Part shown: piece by piece, positions 1 to 8,679 of the stretch
How positions within the stretch are numbered: position 1 is the stretch's first letter
Layout: every line of letters begins with the position of its first letter
Assembly (NCBI RefSeq): GCF_001429545.1
Contig: NZ_LMSP01000001.1
Coordinates: 683,196-747,195 of the forward strand
Direction: 5' to 3'
Length of the DNA: 64,000 nt
Source: Paenibacillus sp. Soil787
GTDB lineage: Bacteria > Bacillota > Bacilli > Paenibacillales > NBRC-103111
Made by a program: the position numbers and the translations under genes
The notes under the pieces: generated by a model
What the model was told of the DNA's origin: nothing
The model's database searches: none
What the model saw: only the letters and a program-made list of their open reading frames with translations

Positions 1-1109
1 GTTCGATGGGGATGGCTGCAGGCTATTACTTGTCTCTGGAGGGGAAAAGTGTTTTGCTGCTGGATTCATTTAACCCTCCGCACGATCGCGGGGCACATCA
101 CGGCGATACCCGTATCATCCGGCATGCCTATGGCGAAGGGACGAGCTATGTCCCGCTAGCCCTCAGAGCCCAGCAGCTTTGGTTTGATTTGGAGCGAGAG
201 TCGGGAAGAAAACTGTTCTGCCAAACCGGGGTGCTGAATGTAGGCACTCGTGATTCAACCTTTCTACAACAAGTTGTTTCTAGCTCCGAAGCCTATTCAC
301 TTCCGCTACAAACTGTGGATTCCAGTAAAATTCATACTGTATGGCCTGGCATTTCGCTTCCAGATGGCTACGTGGGCTGCTTCGAATCGGATTCAGGCGT
401 GCTTAAAAGCGAGGAATGTATTCGTGCTTATCGGGAACTGTTGGAGCATCATCAAGTTACTATCTTAACGAATACATCCGTACAAGAGTTGTCTATTGAT
501 TCTGCCGGGGTGACGGTCCAAACAGCCAATGAAAGTTATACAGGACGCGCCCTAATCGTTACAGCAGGGGCTTGGTCTTCGAAGCTGCTTCCTCTTATGA
601 ATATCCATCCACCGCTTGTTACCAAAAGAAAAACCTTTGCCTGGTTTGAAGCAGATGACTTTTTATTCGGAGAGGAACAGTTTCCGGCGTTTACGTTTGA
701 AACCTCCTTGGGACATTATTACGGTTTTCCCAGCATGGGGGGAGCTGGTCTTAAGGTAGGACGTCATGATGGGGGACTTCGGATTAATCCGGATGAAGCA
801 ATTCCCGAGTTTGGGGCACTGCAGGAGGATGAAGAAGACTTAAGAATGTTTTTAAGCCGGTTTATGCCTCTTGCCAATACGAAGCTGCGCAAGGGAAAAA
901 CCTGCACTTACACCCTTACTCCCGATGAAAATTTCATCATAGATACACATCCAGAGTATCCGCATATCGCCTTTGCTGCTGGATTTTCCGGCCACGGGTT
1001 TAAGTTCAGCAGTGTAGTCGGGGAAATCTTATGCCAGCTAATTACAAAAGGCAAAAGTGAGCATGACATTTCTTTATTTTCAATGAACCGTTTTAAGAAC
1101 GGGTATTAA
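1..1109 (+). CDS. solA: N-methyl-L-tryptophan oxidase / sarcosine oxidase-like flavoprotein, 5' end cut by window
   Basis: FAD-dependent amine oxidase of the monomeric sarcosine oxidase/N-methyltryptophan oxidase group, which oxidatively demethylates N-methyl amino acids. The reading frame is open to the window edge. The visible start (ATG at 6) falls inside the FAD dinucleotide-binding glycine motif (S-M-G-M-A-A-G-Y-Y-L), so about 10 N-terminal residues lie outside. HHGDTR (residues 31-36 of the visible part) and the Cys at about 300 in a CTYTLTPDENF context match the family, where that Cys carries covalent FAD. The C-terminal GFSGHGFKFSSVVG motif is intact. Substrate within the family (sarcosine or N-methyltryptophan) cannot be decided here. 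Confidence 0.85.
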   Translation, partial: SMGMAAGYYLSLEGKSVLLLDSFNPPHDRGAHHGDTRIIRHAYGEGTSYVPLALRAQQLWFDLERESGRKLFCQTGVLNVGTRDSTFLQQVVSSSEAYSLPLQTVDSSKIHTVWPGISLPDGYVGCFESDSGVLKSEECIRAYRELLEHHQVTILTNTSVQELSIDSAGVTVQTANESYTGRALIVTAGAWSSKLLPLMNIHPPLVTKRKTFAWFEADDFLFGEEQFPAFTFETSLGHYYGFPSMGGAGLKVGRHDGGLRINPDEAIPEFGALQEDEEDLRMFLSRFMPLANTKLRKGKTCTYTLTPDENFIIDTHPEYPHIAFAAGFSGHGFKFSSVVGEILCQLITKGKSEHDISLFSMNRFKNGY

Positions 1110-1156
1110 CAGAATGAGTCCTCGCTAGTTTTGTGCTAGATATCTTACAAAAAGAA

Positions 1157-1892
1157 AAGGACGGTCAGCGGAGAAGTCGATTTCCGACCTCCCCGACACC
1201 GTCGGCGAGCATCGGCTCGGGGAGCTGCTGCTGTAAGTGCGTTTTTCGCGCTTATCTGTTCGAGGCAGGATGATTAAGCGTGTTTTACGCACTTAATCAG
1301 TAAGGACGGTCAGCTGAGAAGTCGATTTCAGACCTCTCCGACACCGTCGGCGAGCTTCGGCTCGGGGAGCTGCTGCTGTAAGCGCGTTTTTCGCGCTTAT
1401 TTGTTCGGGGAAACACGATTAAGCGCGTTTTCGGCACTTAATCAGTAAGGACGGTCAGCTGAGAAGTCGATTTCCGACCTCTCCGACACTGCCGACGAGC
1501 ATCGGCTCGGGGACTCCCGCTGTAAGCGCGTTTTTGAGCCTGTCGATTAACTGTTCATAACTTCGGAAATTCTGCGGGAGACCACAAAATGTATGCGAAA
1601 AATCATACATAATGAGCGGCACACACAAGTGATTTGAGCCCTGATTCTGTATATGTATCCGAAAAATCATATACATTCTCTGCCATGTGTCCGTGCACTT
1701 TAAAACTGTCCACAATTAATCGACAGCCCGTTTTTCGCGCTTATCTGTTCGAGGCAGCATGATTAAGCGCGTTTTCCGCGCTTAATTAGCACGGGCGTCA
1801 GCTGAGAAGTCGATTTCCGACATCTCCGACACTGCCGACGAGCTTCGGCTCGAAAAGCTCCTACTGTAAGCGTTTTTCGCACTTATCTGTTC
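1157..1892. repeat. Tandem array of a 145-bp intergenic repeat (3 full copies plus a partial)
   Basis: Copies begin at 1157, 1302 and 1447 (period exactly 145), with a shortened fourth from about 1791. Each starts with AAGGACGGTCAGC and carries internal palindromes (for example GCGCGTTTTTCGCGC and CGAGCATCGGCTCG). Copies differ at scattered positions. The third copy is interrupted by a separate inserted element at 1536-1728. No protein is encoded: this 970-base stretch between the oxidase gene and the gene at 2079 appears to hold only repeats. Confidence 0.9.
1536..1728. mobile_element. MITE-like 193-bp insertion with terminal inverted repeats and a 7-bp target duplication
   Basis: The insertion splits the GCGCGTTTTTCGCGC palindrome of repeat copy 3. 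CGTTTTT stands on both sides (1529-1535 and 1729-1735), as expected for a target-site duplication. The ends share an inverted CTGTCGATTAA (left end, and reversed at the right end near 1717-1727). Inside are two similar hairpins, ATGTATG/CATACAT (1589-1610) and TGTATATG/CATATACA (1648-1675), both with a CGAAAAAT-type loop. It encodes no transposase, so any mobility would be in trans. Confidence 0.7.
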
Positions 1893-1901
1893 GTAGCTAA
1901 G

Positions 1902-1922
1902 AAAGTATAATCTTTATACTTT
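1902..1922. repeat. Perfect 9-bp-arm palindrome
   Basis: AAAGTATAA, a 3-base loop TCT, then TTATACTTT. It lies between the repeat array and the gene at 2079. The bases AGAAAGTATAA resemble the start of the 44-nt element seen at 25649 and 41833. Role unknown. Confidence 0.5.
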
Positions 1923-2078
1923 TGCTCCGCATCTACCTTGACAAACGCGCTCGTTCCAGAAGGACGACGGAGTCGTTAATCCTTATTTAAATCTCATACG
2001 GCATTCATAGTACTATCAGAGATTGTGGATACACTTATTTGTGTAAGTAAAATACAATTGATGAGGTGGAATGAAACG

Positions 2079-2420
2079 ATGAAATTGATTAGTAAGAAGA
2101 TCATTGTAGGTACAGCAGCAGCAAGTTTAGTGCTAGGAAGCGGTGTTGTTGGACTGTTACATACAACAGCATTTGCTAATACAGTGGGGACTTTATCTCC
2201 ACAAATGATGACAAATCAGGTAAGTAACAACGAAAAAGACAAAGAAGCAGCGGACAATACAGAACAACAAGATCAAGATCAAGAAGTTGCCGAAGATGCC
2301 AATGGTCAGGATCAAGAGGTTGCAAATGACGCAGAACAGACTGGAAAAATCACGAAACAAGAACAAGCAGACGGAGAGCAAAACGAACAAGATAACGAAA
2401 TGAATGACGATCAACAATAA
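2079..2420 (+). CDS. Small secreted, highly acidic protein (113 aa)
   Basis: No family recognised. The start at 2079 is chosen over earlier in-frame codons because GAGGTGG (2063-2069) sits 9 bases upstream. Residues 1-33 form a signal peptide: a KLISKK basic start, a hydrophobic stretch rich in A, V, L and G, and an AFA-N cleavage context. The mature part is almost wholly polar and acidic (runs of Q, D, E, N, such as EQQDQDQEV and GQDQEVAND), with no Cys, so it is probably disordered. Its own terminator follows. Location is inferred as cell surface or exported; function is unknown. Confidence 0.7.
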   Translation: MKLISKKIIVGTAAASLVLGSGVVGLLHTTAFANTVGTLSPQMMTNQVSNNEKDKEAADNTEQQDQDQEVAEDANGQDQEVANDAEQTGKITKQEQADGEQNEQDNEMNDDQQ

Positions 2421-2536
2421 GCGACTTTGAAATAGCTGGACCGCTTGCCTCACGTGAGCAAAGTGGTCGGTGATCATGGAACAAATTCTCGAATTCGACA
2501 TATAAATAACAGTGTCAGACTCATGATTCCTCTAAA

Positions 2537-2565
2537 CCACCTACCCATTTAGGTGGCCTTTTTTT
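2537..2565 (+). terminator. Rho-independent terminator
   Basis: CCACCT, loop acccattt, AGGTGG, followed by CC and a run of T. It follows the acidic secreted-protein gene by about 115 bases. Confidence 0.85.
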
Positions 2566-2603
2566 GTAAAAAAATAGCGTATTCTAATGAAGGCGGGGAT
2601 TGA

Positions 2604-3371
2604 ATGCCTGGTAAGTTAGGTCTACATTTATTTTTTTCTAAGGATCGTCATATCCGTTCCTATTTGCCGCCGACATCCGTATTGAATCGGAATTCTTTTT
2701 TTCAGTTCATGAGGCGGTATCACTCGGTTTACATCAAACCGAATATGTCCCATATGGGTAAAGGTATCATCAAGACTTGGTTAGCGAATGGACAATATCG
2801 AATAGTCAAAGTGAAAGGGAATGTCAAAACTTGTAGAACGCTAGAAACCACCTATAACGCTGTTCGAAAACAATCATCAAATAGCCTTTATATCATCCAA
2901 AAAACAATTGATTTAGCAAAACTCAAAGAAAGACCTTTTGATATCAGAGTTATGATGATGCGCAACTCACAAAATAGCTGGCAGTATTCGGGAATGTTAG
3001 CCAAAGTTGCGGGACAATCTAGCGTTATTACCAATGTGAATAGAGGAGGAGGATATGCGACTCCAATTGGAAATGCTTTATCCGCAGCACTTCGTTTATC
3101 CAAGAATGAGCAGCAAAAAATGATTCAAGAACTAATTCGTATAAGCTATCGTATTTGTAACCGATTCAACTATTACAAGTATTCTTCCCAAATAGGCATC
3201 GATTTTGCTGTTGATCAACATCGTAGGATATGGATCATTGAAGTGAATTTTGACTATCCCTCCCATGGCTTGTTTGGAAAACTCAGCGATAAAACCATGT
3301 ATAGACAGATTAAGTTCCTTAGAAATTCATATTTAAAATCTTTAAGAGCCGGCAAGATAAGACGAAAGTGA
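2604..3371 (+). CDS. YheC/YheD-family ATP-grasp protein, spore-coat-associated type
   Basis: 255 aa, with an AAGGCGGGG ribosome site just upstream. It resembles the C-terminal ATP-grasp half of YheC/YheD (endospore coat-associated proteins of Bacillus): YIKPNMSHMGKGI in the nucleotide-binding lobe, RPFDIRVMMMR in the middle, NVNRGGGYATPI, and a metal/ATP-binding end with IGIDFAVDQHRRIWIIEVN. Family members run from about 250 to 450 aa, so this is a short form with no N-terminal domain. It stands alone with terminators before and after. The substrate is unknown for the whole family; a link to spores is by family only. Confidence 0.8.
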   Translation: MPGKLGLHLFFSKDRHIRSYLPPTSVLNRNSFFQFMRRYHSVYIKPNMSHMGKGIIKTWLANGQYRIVKVKGNVKTCRTLETTYNAVRKQSSNSLYIIQKTIDLAKLKERPFDIRVMMMRNSQNSWQYSGMLAKVAGQSSVITNVNRGGGYATPIGNALSAALRLSKNEQQKMIQELIRISYRICNRFNYYKYSSQIGIDFAVDQHRRIWIIEVNFDYPSHGLFGKLSDKTMYRQIKFLRNSYLKSLRAGKIRRK

Positions 3372-3386
3372 ATAGGCTTCAAACTT

Positions 3387-3410
3387 AACCCGCGAACTTC
3401 GTGGGTTTTT
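3387..3410 (+). terminator. Rho-independent terminator
   Basis: AACCCGCG, loop aactt, CGTGGGTT then TTT, 15 bases after the ATP-grasp gene. Confidence 0.8.
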
Positions 3411-3473
3411 AGCATTTGCCACTCGCTTTCTTTCTCATCGCGTATTCTAACATTGCGAAGGTTCGAGACTTAA

Positions 3474-4331
3474 ATCGCCATCGTGACTGGCGGGTACTCA
3501 GGCGTCGGACTTGAAACAACCCGCGCTCTGGCTGAAGCAGGTGCGACAGTAATTGTACCCGCACGTACACCAGAGAAAGCTCGCGCATCGGTTGCAGGCA
3601 TCCCTCGGGTTGAGCTGGAGGAGATGGATCTAATCGATCCTGCTTCAATCGACGCATTCGTGCAGCGGTTTCTGGACTCTGGACGACCGCTGGATATCTT
3701 GATCAATAACGCCGGCATCATGGCTCCTCCGCTAGTACGTGACGCGCGCGGTTACGAATCCCAATTTGCAACCAATCATTTGGGTCATTTCCAGTTGACG
3801 TTACGGCTTTGGCCGGCCTTGAAACAGGCGAGAAGCGCGCGGGTAGTCTCTGTTTCTTCAACTGGCGTTCGCTTCGGTGGCGTTGATTTTGAGGATCTTA
3901 ATTTCGAACGACGGGAATACGATAAATGGAAGGCCTACGGCCAGTCCAAGTCAGCTAACGCGCTTTTTGCCGTTGCACTGGACAAGCGCGGTCAAGAACA
4001 CGGTGTCAACGCCTTCTCTGTTCATCCTGGCAGAATTATGACTGATTTGGCGCGATTTTTATCAGAGGAAGAAAGTGCAATAGGTGGAGTATATAAGACT
4101 ACTGAGCAGGGAGCGGCTACGAGCGTTTGGTACGCGACCAGTCCTCAGCTTGAGGGTAAAGGAGGCGTTTACTGTTTAGATGCCGATATCGCCGAAGTCA
4201 TTCCTGATTTTGATCTGAAAGGAATGGGGCAAACGCTTATTGGCGTACTTCCTTGGGCGATCGATCCGGATTTTGCGGAACGACTTTGGCAAATTAGTGA
4301 GGAAATGACCCATATAAAGTTCAGGGCCTGA
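3474..4331 (+). pseudogene. Short-chain dehydrogenase/reductase lacking its N-terminus
   Basis: The body is a good SDR of the retinol-dehydrogenase-like class: TGGYSGVG (NADP-binding glycine motif) at the very start, NNAG, the catalytic YGQSKSAN (YxxxK) and a VHPG segment. What is missing is the start. An in-frame TAA (3471-3473) lies only three codons before the GTG at 3483, and that GTG codes for the Val of the conserved A-I-V-T-G-G strand. Relatives carry about 20-30 more residues ahead of this point. No ribosome site is visible and the preceding gene's terminator is at 3387-3410. I read it as a 5'-deleted gene, although the enzyme core is otherwise undamaged and expression from GTG cannot be excluded. 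Confidence 0.65.
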
Positions 4332-4436
4332 GCGCAAAAAAGTCTTTTCCGAGATAATAATAAAGTAAAATCTTTGGAATAAAGACGTCTGAGTGAACAG
4401 GCGTCTTGTCCAAATTACATAGAAAGAAGGAGAAGA

Positions 4437-4790
4437 ATGGAGCCAACATTTTCAATCGCTGAGATATCCGAAAAGACTGGACTCAGTTATGATACGATAC
4501 GTTATTATGAGAAAATCGGACTGATGCCTACAATAAGGCGCAATAAAAATGGGTAACGTGAATACGATAAGGAAGATTAGGGTCGTATAATTTTCGTGAC
4601 GAAGCTAAAAAGAACCAACATGCCGCTGAAGGAAATTGAACGGTATATGACCTTGGCATCCGCTCATGATTACGATAGCTGCTACAGCATACTTTATGAA
4701 CATAAAAGATAAATGAAATGCAAGATGCTTTGGCTGTAATGGACTTTAAACTTATACATTATCAGGACCTCATAAAGCATCATTCAGGCC
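4437..4790 (+). pseudogene. MerR-family regulator, disrupted by two stops and a frameshift
   Basis: A strong ribosome site (GAAGGAGAAG) precedes ATG 4437. The first 39 codons give a normal MerR helix-turn-helix (TFSIAEISEKTGLSYDTIR-YY-EKIGL). Codon 40 is TAA (4554), where relatives have Tyr or His in an NGyREYD motif, and codon 48 is TAG (4578), where relatives have Leu. The frame then continues recognisably (FVTKLKRTNMPLKEIERYMTL) to a third stop at 4710. The C-terminal helix (EMQDALAVMDFKLIHYQDL) continues in another frame from 4715, so bases were lost there. It would have been the regulator of the flanking oxidoreductase genes. Confidence 0.85.
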
Positions 4791-4842
4791 GGTCTCGACT
4801 TGATCTTCCTCACCCAGGTTAAAATCACTAACCTCGCCGCGG

Positions 4843-4965
4843 ATGCTGCCAATCCCCGGGACAGCCAGCATCGATTTCCTTAAGGAGAACCTCGCCGCTG
4901 CCAGCATCCGTTTGGCGCCGGAGGAAGTAGACACAATCACCCTACTTATTCCAGAAGAGAATTGA
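4843..4965 (+). pseudogene. C-terminal remnant of an aldo/keto reductase
   Basis: Forty codons ending at TGA 4963 read MLPIPGTASIDFLKENLAAA then SIRLAPEEVDTI. This matches the tail of aldo/keto reductases: the PIPGT phosphate-binding loop, the LEENLxAA helix and the LxPEEv turn. The catalytic barrel is absent upstream. It is a remnant in a run with the SDR and MerR fragments; such SDR-MerR-AKR groupings are common in Bacillota. Confidence 0.7.
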
Positions 4966-5033
4966 AGCTGAAGACCGCTTTACTTCCTAACATGACCTAT
5001 GCAGTTGAAGTGAATTTCTGGAAATACCCTTGA

Positions 5034-5173
5034 TCCATTGGAATTTATCCACTGTTTTACTCATTTGCGCATAGAGATGACACGAATGGGGAATTTTGGA
5101 TTTCATTGGATTTTTTCCAATGAAAGTACGATTTCTCATGTCTGAACAAGTAATCTATTGGATTTTCTCCAAT
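5034..5173. repeat. Cluster of ATTGGA-N5-TCCAAT palindromes (first of two)
   Basis: Between the AKR remnant and the next gene (4966-5433, no gene seen) stand a 25-base palindrome with 10-base arms (TTTCATTGGA, 5 T, TCCAATGAAA; 5101-5125), a second copy (ATTGGA-TTTTC-TCCAAT; 5157-5173) and a decayed one near 5037. The same motif with the same 5-base spacer recurs at 13054-13174. Confidence 0.8.
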
Positions 5174-5271
5174 GATATTGATCGTATTTTAGCTTATATC
5201 CAATTAAATCCAGATACTACATAACTCATGTTCCTAAGATAATGCAATAAAAAACACATTAGTATAACAAA

Positions 5272-5309
5272 AAACGGTCCTATCGCAAAAGATGCGAACA
5301 GGTCCGTTT
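5272..5309. other. Imperfect hairpin before the murR promoter
   Basis: AAACGGTCCT pairs with AGGTCCGTTT (one mismatch), with an inner CGC/GCG. It may terminate leftward or rightward readthrough; there is no clear T run beyond the arm itself. Confidence 0.4.
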
Positions 5310-5332
5310 ATTTGTATGTTTATGGTTTAGTG

Positions 5333-5383
5333 TGAAATAAAATTTCAGAAATGTATAGACAAAGTGAAATAAAAATCTATAAT
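5333..5383 (+). promoter_or_regulatory. Promoter and probable RpiR/MurR operator of the muropeptide operon
   Basis: A palindrome TGAAAT-AAA-ATTTCA (5333-5347) stands just upstream of a sigma-A-like promoter: TAGACA (5356-5361), 16 bases, TATAAT (5378-5383). A TGAAAT half-site lies in the spacer at 5365. Assignment to the adjacent RpiR regulator is inferred from position. Confidence 0.6.
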
Positions 5384-5433
5384 AAGGGTATGCAAGTTCA
5401 AAGCTACACATGAAACCGTAGAGGGTGACTCCC

Positions 5434-6291
5434 ATGTTAAAAGGTGGATTAGTAAGTATAGAAGAGGCGATGGGGAGCTTAAAGCCCATGGAGCGCAAGG
5501 CCGCACAATATATTATGGAGCATCCGGAACAGGTCGTCAGCCTTTCCGTGCAGAAGCTGGCAGAGTTTGCTGACGTAAGCGAAGCAACAATTGTAAGGCT
5601 TTCACGCTCCCTTCACTGTAAAGGATTTCGAGAGCTGAAGCTGAGGATCGCGGGTGATTTATCACAATCGTCGCTGCCTACAGAATCGTACCAAGAAATC
5701 CGTACCGACGGATCTATCGTAGATCTCATTAAATCAGTATCCAATAACAATATTGTTTCAATCCAAGATACTTTAACGGTACTCTCTCCGGAAAGTGTAG
5801 AAAAAGCAATTAATTCGCTGAGCAGCGCAAGAAAAGTCGGCGTGTTCGGGGTAGGTGCTTCAGCGGTTATCGCGAAGGATTTTATGCAAAAGTTAACGCG
5901 TATTAATCGCTGGTGTGAAATCGGCACAGGTTTTGATGCTCAAGCAACTATTGCGGCCAATCTAATTCCCGGTGACGTCGTCTTCGGCATTTCTTATTCA
6001 GGCCAAACCGAAGACATGATTCGCGCGCTGGCTATTGCTAAGAACAACGGTGCCTCAGTCATTACGCTGACCCGGTTTGGAGCCAATCCGGTATCGGAGC
6101 TTGCGGATATACAGTTATTTATAAGCACTTTAGAGAAGAGTATCCGCAGCGGGGCGATGGCCTCAAGGATTTCTCAATTGAATGTGATCGATATTTTGTA
6201 CGCCGGAATCGCAGGGCGTCATTATGAGGAAAGCATCAAATCTCTAGAAAAGACGCGGCAAGCCGTCATGGCGGGAAAACGCAATGGATAA
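5434..6291 (+). CDS. murR: RpiR/MurR-family transcriptional regulator
   Basis: Residues 1-75 form the RpiR helix-turn-helix (VQKLAEFADVSEATIVRLSRSL). Residues about 120-260 form a SIS sugar-phosphate-binding domain (VFGVGASAVIAKD, ISYSGQTEDMI). The start at ATG 5434 is preferred over GTG 5425 because GAGGGTG (5421-5427) then has proper spacing. It heads an operon ending in murQ, so by analogy with E. coli and B. subtilis MurR it probably represses this operon and responds to MurNAc-6-phosphate. Its stop overlaps the next gene by 8 bases. Confidence 0.8.
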   Translation: MLKGGLVSIEEAMGSLKPMERKAAQYIMEHPEQVVSLSVQKLAEFADVSEATIVRLSRSLHCKGFRELKLRIAGDLSQSSLPTESYQEIRTDGSIVDLIKSVSNNNIVSIQDTLTVLSPESVEKAINSLSSARKVGVFGVGASAVIAKDFMQKLTRINRWCEIGTGFDAQATIAANLIPGDVVFGISYSGQTEDMIRALAIAKNNGASVITLTRFGANPVSELADIQLFISTLEKSIRSGAMASRISQLNVIDILYAGIAGRHYEESIKSLEKTRQAVMAGKRNG

Positions 6292-7306
6292 AGTGGATCG
6301 CTTGGTGGAAGGATGGGTGCGCGATGGGCTCTTGCCAGGCGCTGTTCTAGACATTACGATATCGAACCGCTTTCGATACCAAAAATCATATGGAGCATTC
6401 TCCGACGGCACAAAGGAACATCCGATTCGTCTGAACACAATGTTCGACATCGCATCCCTTACGAAGGTAACCGCTGCGCTTCCAGCCATTCTGGTACTAG
6501 TGGCCAAAGAGAAGCTGTCGCTGGACAGCTCCGTGCAGGCTTACTTGCCTGCATTCCGCCACCCGCAAGTCACGCTGCGTCATCTATTGATGCATGCGTC
6601 CGGGCTGCCGCCGGATTTACCTTACCTTCCGCGTAAAGCAGCTCGGCCAAACCTAATCGAGGAAATTCTGGGGCAAGAGCTTTTATTTCAGCCAGGTAAG
6701 GAAAAGCTGTATAGTGATCTCGGTATGATCCTCCTTGGGATCATTATAGAGCGTGTGTCTGGCGAGCCGTTGGATCGCTTCGTTAAGCAGCATATATTCG
6801 ATCCACTTGATATGCGGCATACGGTTTTTAACCCCGGCTCCGAACTTCAAGATCGCATTGCCGCAACCGAGCTGATAGACGGAGCCTACATCATCGGTGA
6901 AGTTCACGATGAAAAGAGCTTCCACCTCGGCGGTGTTACCGGCAGCGCGGGATTATTCGCATCAGCGGACGACCTAGCACGCTATGCGGCATGGTGGTTA
7001 CAGCCGGAGCAGTGGAATATTGTTCCGCCATCGCTGATGCGAGAAGCTACTTCGGCTCCAGTACGCGGCCGCGGACTTGGCTGGGAACTCAAGGATGATT
7101 CCGCTGACGTCCCTAGCTGCGGAGAAAGCTGGCCTACAGGTAGTTTCGGTCATACAGGATTTACCGGAACGAGCTTGTGGGTTGCGCCCGAACAGGGTAT
7201 CAGCGTCGTATTTCTTACCAATGCCGTTCATTTGGGCCGAAACAACAAGATCCGGGAGCTGCGTCCAATTTTGCATGAAGCGGTTTTGTCCTCATTTCTA
7301 TCATGA
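6284..7306 (+). CDS. Beta-lactamase-family serine hydrolase (YbbE/AmpH-like)
   Basis: 340 aa, class C beta-lactamase/DD-peptidase fold. The three active-site motifs are visible: SLTK (58-61), Y-S-D (143-145, in place of YxN) and HTG (290-292, in place of KTG). There is no signal peptide or membrane segment, so it is predicted cytoplasmic, unlike exported penicillin-binding proteins. Relatives next to murQ in Bacilli (the YbbE type) are linked to muropeptide recycling, possibly cleaving a peptide or ester on imported cell-wall sugars. It is translationally coupled to murR (8-base overlap). Confidence 0.8.
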   Translation: MDKVDRLVEGWVRDGLLPGAVLDITISNRFRYQKSYGAFSDGTKEHPIRLNTMFDIASLTKVTAALPAILVLVAKEKLSLDSSVQAYLPAFRHPQVTLRHLLMHASGLPPDLPYLPRKAARPNLIEEILGQELLFQPGKEKLYSDLGMILLGIIIERVSGEPLDRFVKQHIFDPLDMRHTVFNPGSELQDRIAATELIDGAYIIGEVHDEKSFHLGGVTGSAGLFASADDLARYAAWWLQPEQWNIVPPSLMREATSAPVRGRGLGWELKDDSADVPSCGESWPTGSFGHTGFTGTSLWVAPEQGISVVFLTNAVHLGRNNKIRELRPILHEAVLSSFLS

Positions 7307-7347
7307 GGTTAACATAGATAAGTAAACATTAAAGGGAGGCTTTCTAA

Positions 7348-8649
7348 ATGAAACGTTTATTCAGTGGGGCATTATTAACTATGGTCGCTGCTTCTTCCAT
7401 GCTTGTCGCTTGCAGCAGCAATACCGCAACTCCTAGCGCAACCCCTGGTGGAGCTAGTACAGCGCCATCGGCAGCACCTCAGGAAAAAGTGAAGTTGACA
7501 ATGGGCAGCTGGCGTACGGAAGATGCGGATGCTTATGCTAAAATCATTGCTGAATTTAAGAAAAACAACCCGAACATCGATATCGATTTCAAGCCGACTA
7601 AAAATACGGAATACAATACAGCCCTAAACACAGGCCTGCAAAGTGGAAATGGCCCTGATATTATTCATCTTCGTCCTTATGCGGCAGGTGCTGTGTTAGC
7701 AGATGCCGGTTATTTAGAGCCGTTAACCAGCCTCAAAGGAATGGACGTATTCTCGAAGGACACTTTGCTGGCCGCTACAGGATCAGATGGTAAAGTCTAC
7801 GGCGTACCGACTGTATTCAGCTCCACGCAAGTATTTTACAATAAGAAAATCTTCCAAAAATATAATCTTTCAGAGCCTAAAACGTGGGATGAGTTGTTGA
7901 AAACGGCGGATACTTTGAAGAAAAATAAAGTAACTCCGTTTGCTTTCGGCTCTAAGGAAGGTTGGATTCTTTCCCTGACTCAAGGTACACTTGCACCGTC
8001 CGTTTACGGTACTGATTTCATTAAGAAGATACTTGCTGGCGATGCGAATTTCAAAAGCCCGGAATATGTAAGTTCAATTAAAATGCTCAAAGATATGACC
8101 CCGTACTTCCCTGATAATTATGTAGGGATCGGTATGGATGATATGAGAAACATGTTTGTTTCCGAGCAAGCCGCTATGATGGTCATGGGCGATTGGGAAT
8201 ATGCCGTTATGAAGAAAACGAATCCAGATTTACAGATGGATGTATTCCCAGTTCCGCCGATGAAAGCGGATGGTAAAGCAACGGTTACGACTTGGGTAGA
8301 CGGCTCTTTTGCAGTGAATGCGAAATCTGCTCATAAAGCGGAAGCTCTGAAATTTATGGAGTTTTTGACTACGAAAGAGTTTGGAGCTCTAGCGGTAAAT
8401 GAACTGCAAAAACCAAGCACAATCCCAGGTGTAGCGGCGAAAGATCCGCTTGTAGCCAAAATTGCTAAGAATGCAGATACGATTTCTACACCTTACGCAT
8501 CCGTTGTCTATTTCAATGCAGGCAACCCTACAACCAAAGCTACATTAGAAAACTCAATTCAAGGCATGTATTTAAACAAACTGACTCCGGAGCAAGTAGC
8601 GGAAGAAGTTCAGAAGAGTGCCGATACATGGTTCAAGCCTAAGAAATAA
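7348..8649 (+). CDS. Sugar ABC transporter substrate-binding lipoprotein, predicted for cell-wall amino sugars
   Basis: 433 aa, family 1 extracellular solute-binding protein. Type II signal peptide with lipobox LVAC (Cys22), a Ser/Thr/Ala/Pro-rich linker to about residue 48, then a two-lobed binding domain (KLTMGSWRTEDADAY, GPDIIHLRPY, MMVMGDWEYAV). The ribosome site AAAGGGAGG precedes it. It sits between the serine hydrolase and two permeases in the mur operon, so MurNAc, GlcNAc-MurNAc or anhydro-sugars are reasonable ligands; this is inference. Confidence 0.8.
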   Translation: MKRLFSGALLTMVAASSMLVACSSNTATPSATPGGASTAPSAAPQEKVKLTMGSWRTEDADAYAKIIAEFKKNNPNIDIDFKPTKNTEYNTALNTGLQSGNGPDIIHLRPYAAGAVLADAGYLEPLTSLKGMDVFSKDTLLAATGSDGKVYGVPTVFSSTQVFYNKKIFQKYNLSEPKTWDELLKTADTLKKNKVTPFAFGSKEGWILSLTQGTLAPSVYGTDFIKKILAGDANFKSPEYVSSIKMLKDMTPYFPDNYVGIGMDDMRNMFVSEQAAMMVMGDWEYAVMKKTNPDLQMDVFPVPPMKADGKATVTTWVDGSFAVNAKSAHKAEALKFMEFLTTKEFGALAVNELQKPSTIPGVAAKDPLVAKIAKNADTISTPYASVVYFNAGNPTTKATLENSIQGMYLNKLTPEQVAEEVQKSADTWFKPKK

Positions 8650-8679
8650 ATCTATTTTTAAGAAGAGGGGTGGGGGCAC

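Noticed and set aside
1455..1715. 86-codon minus-strand frame in the MITE-like element
   Set aside because: It spans the insertion border and the host repeat and has no transposase features.
1157..1892. CRISPR array
   Set aside because: The repeats are long (145 bases) and directly adjoining, with no unique spacers; no cas genes are nearby.
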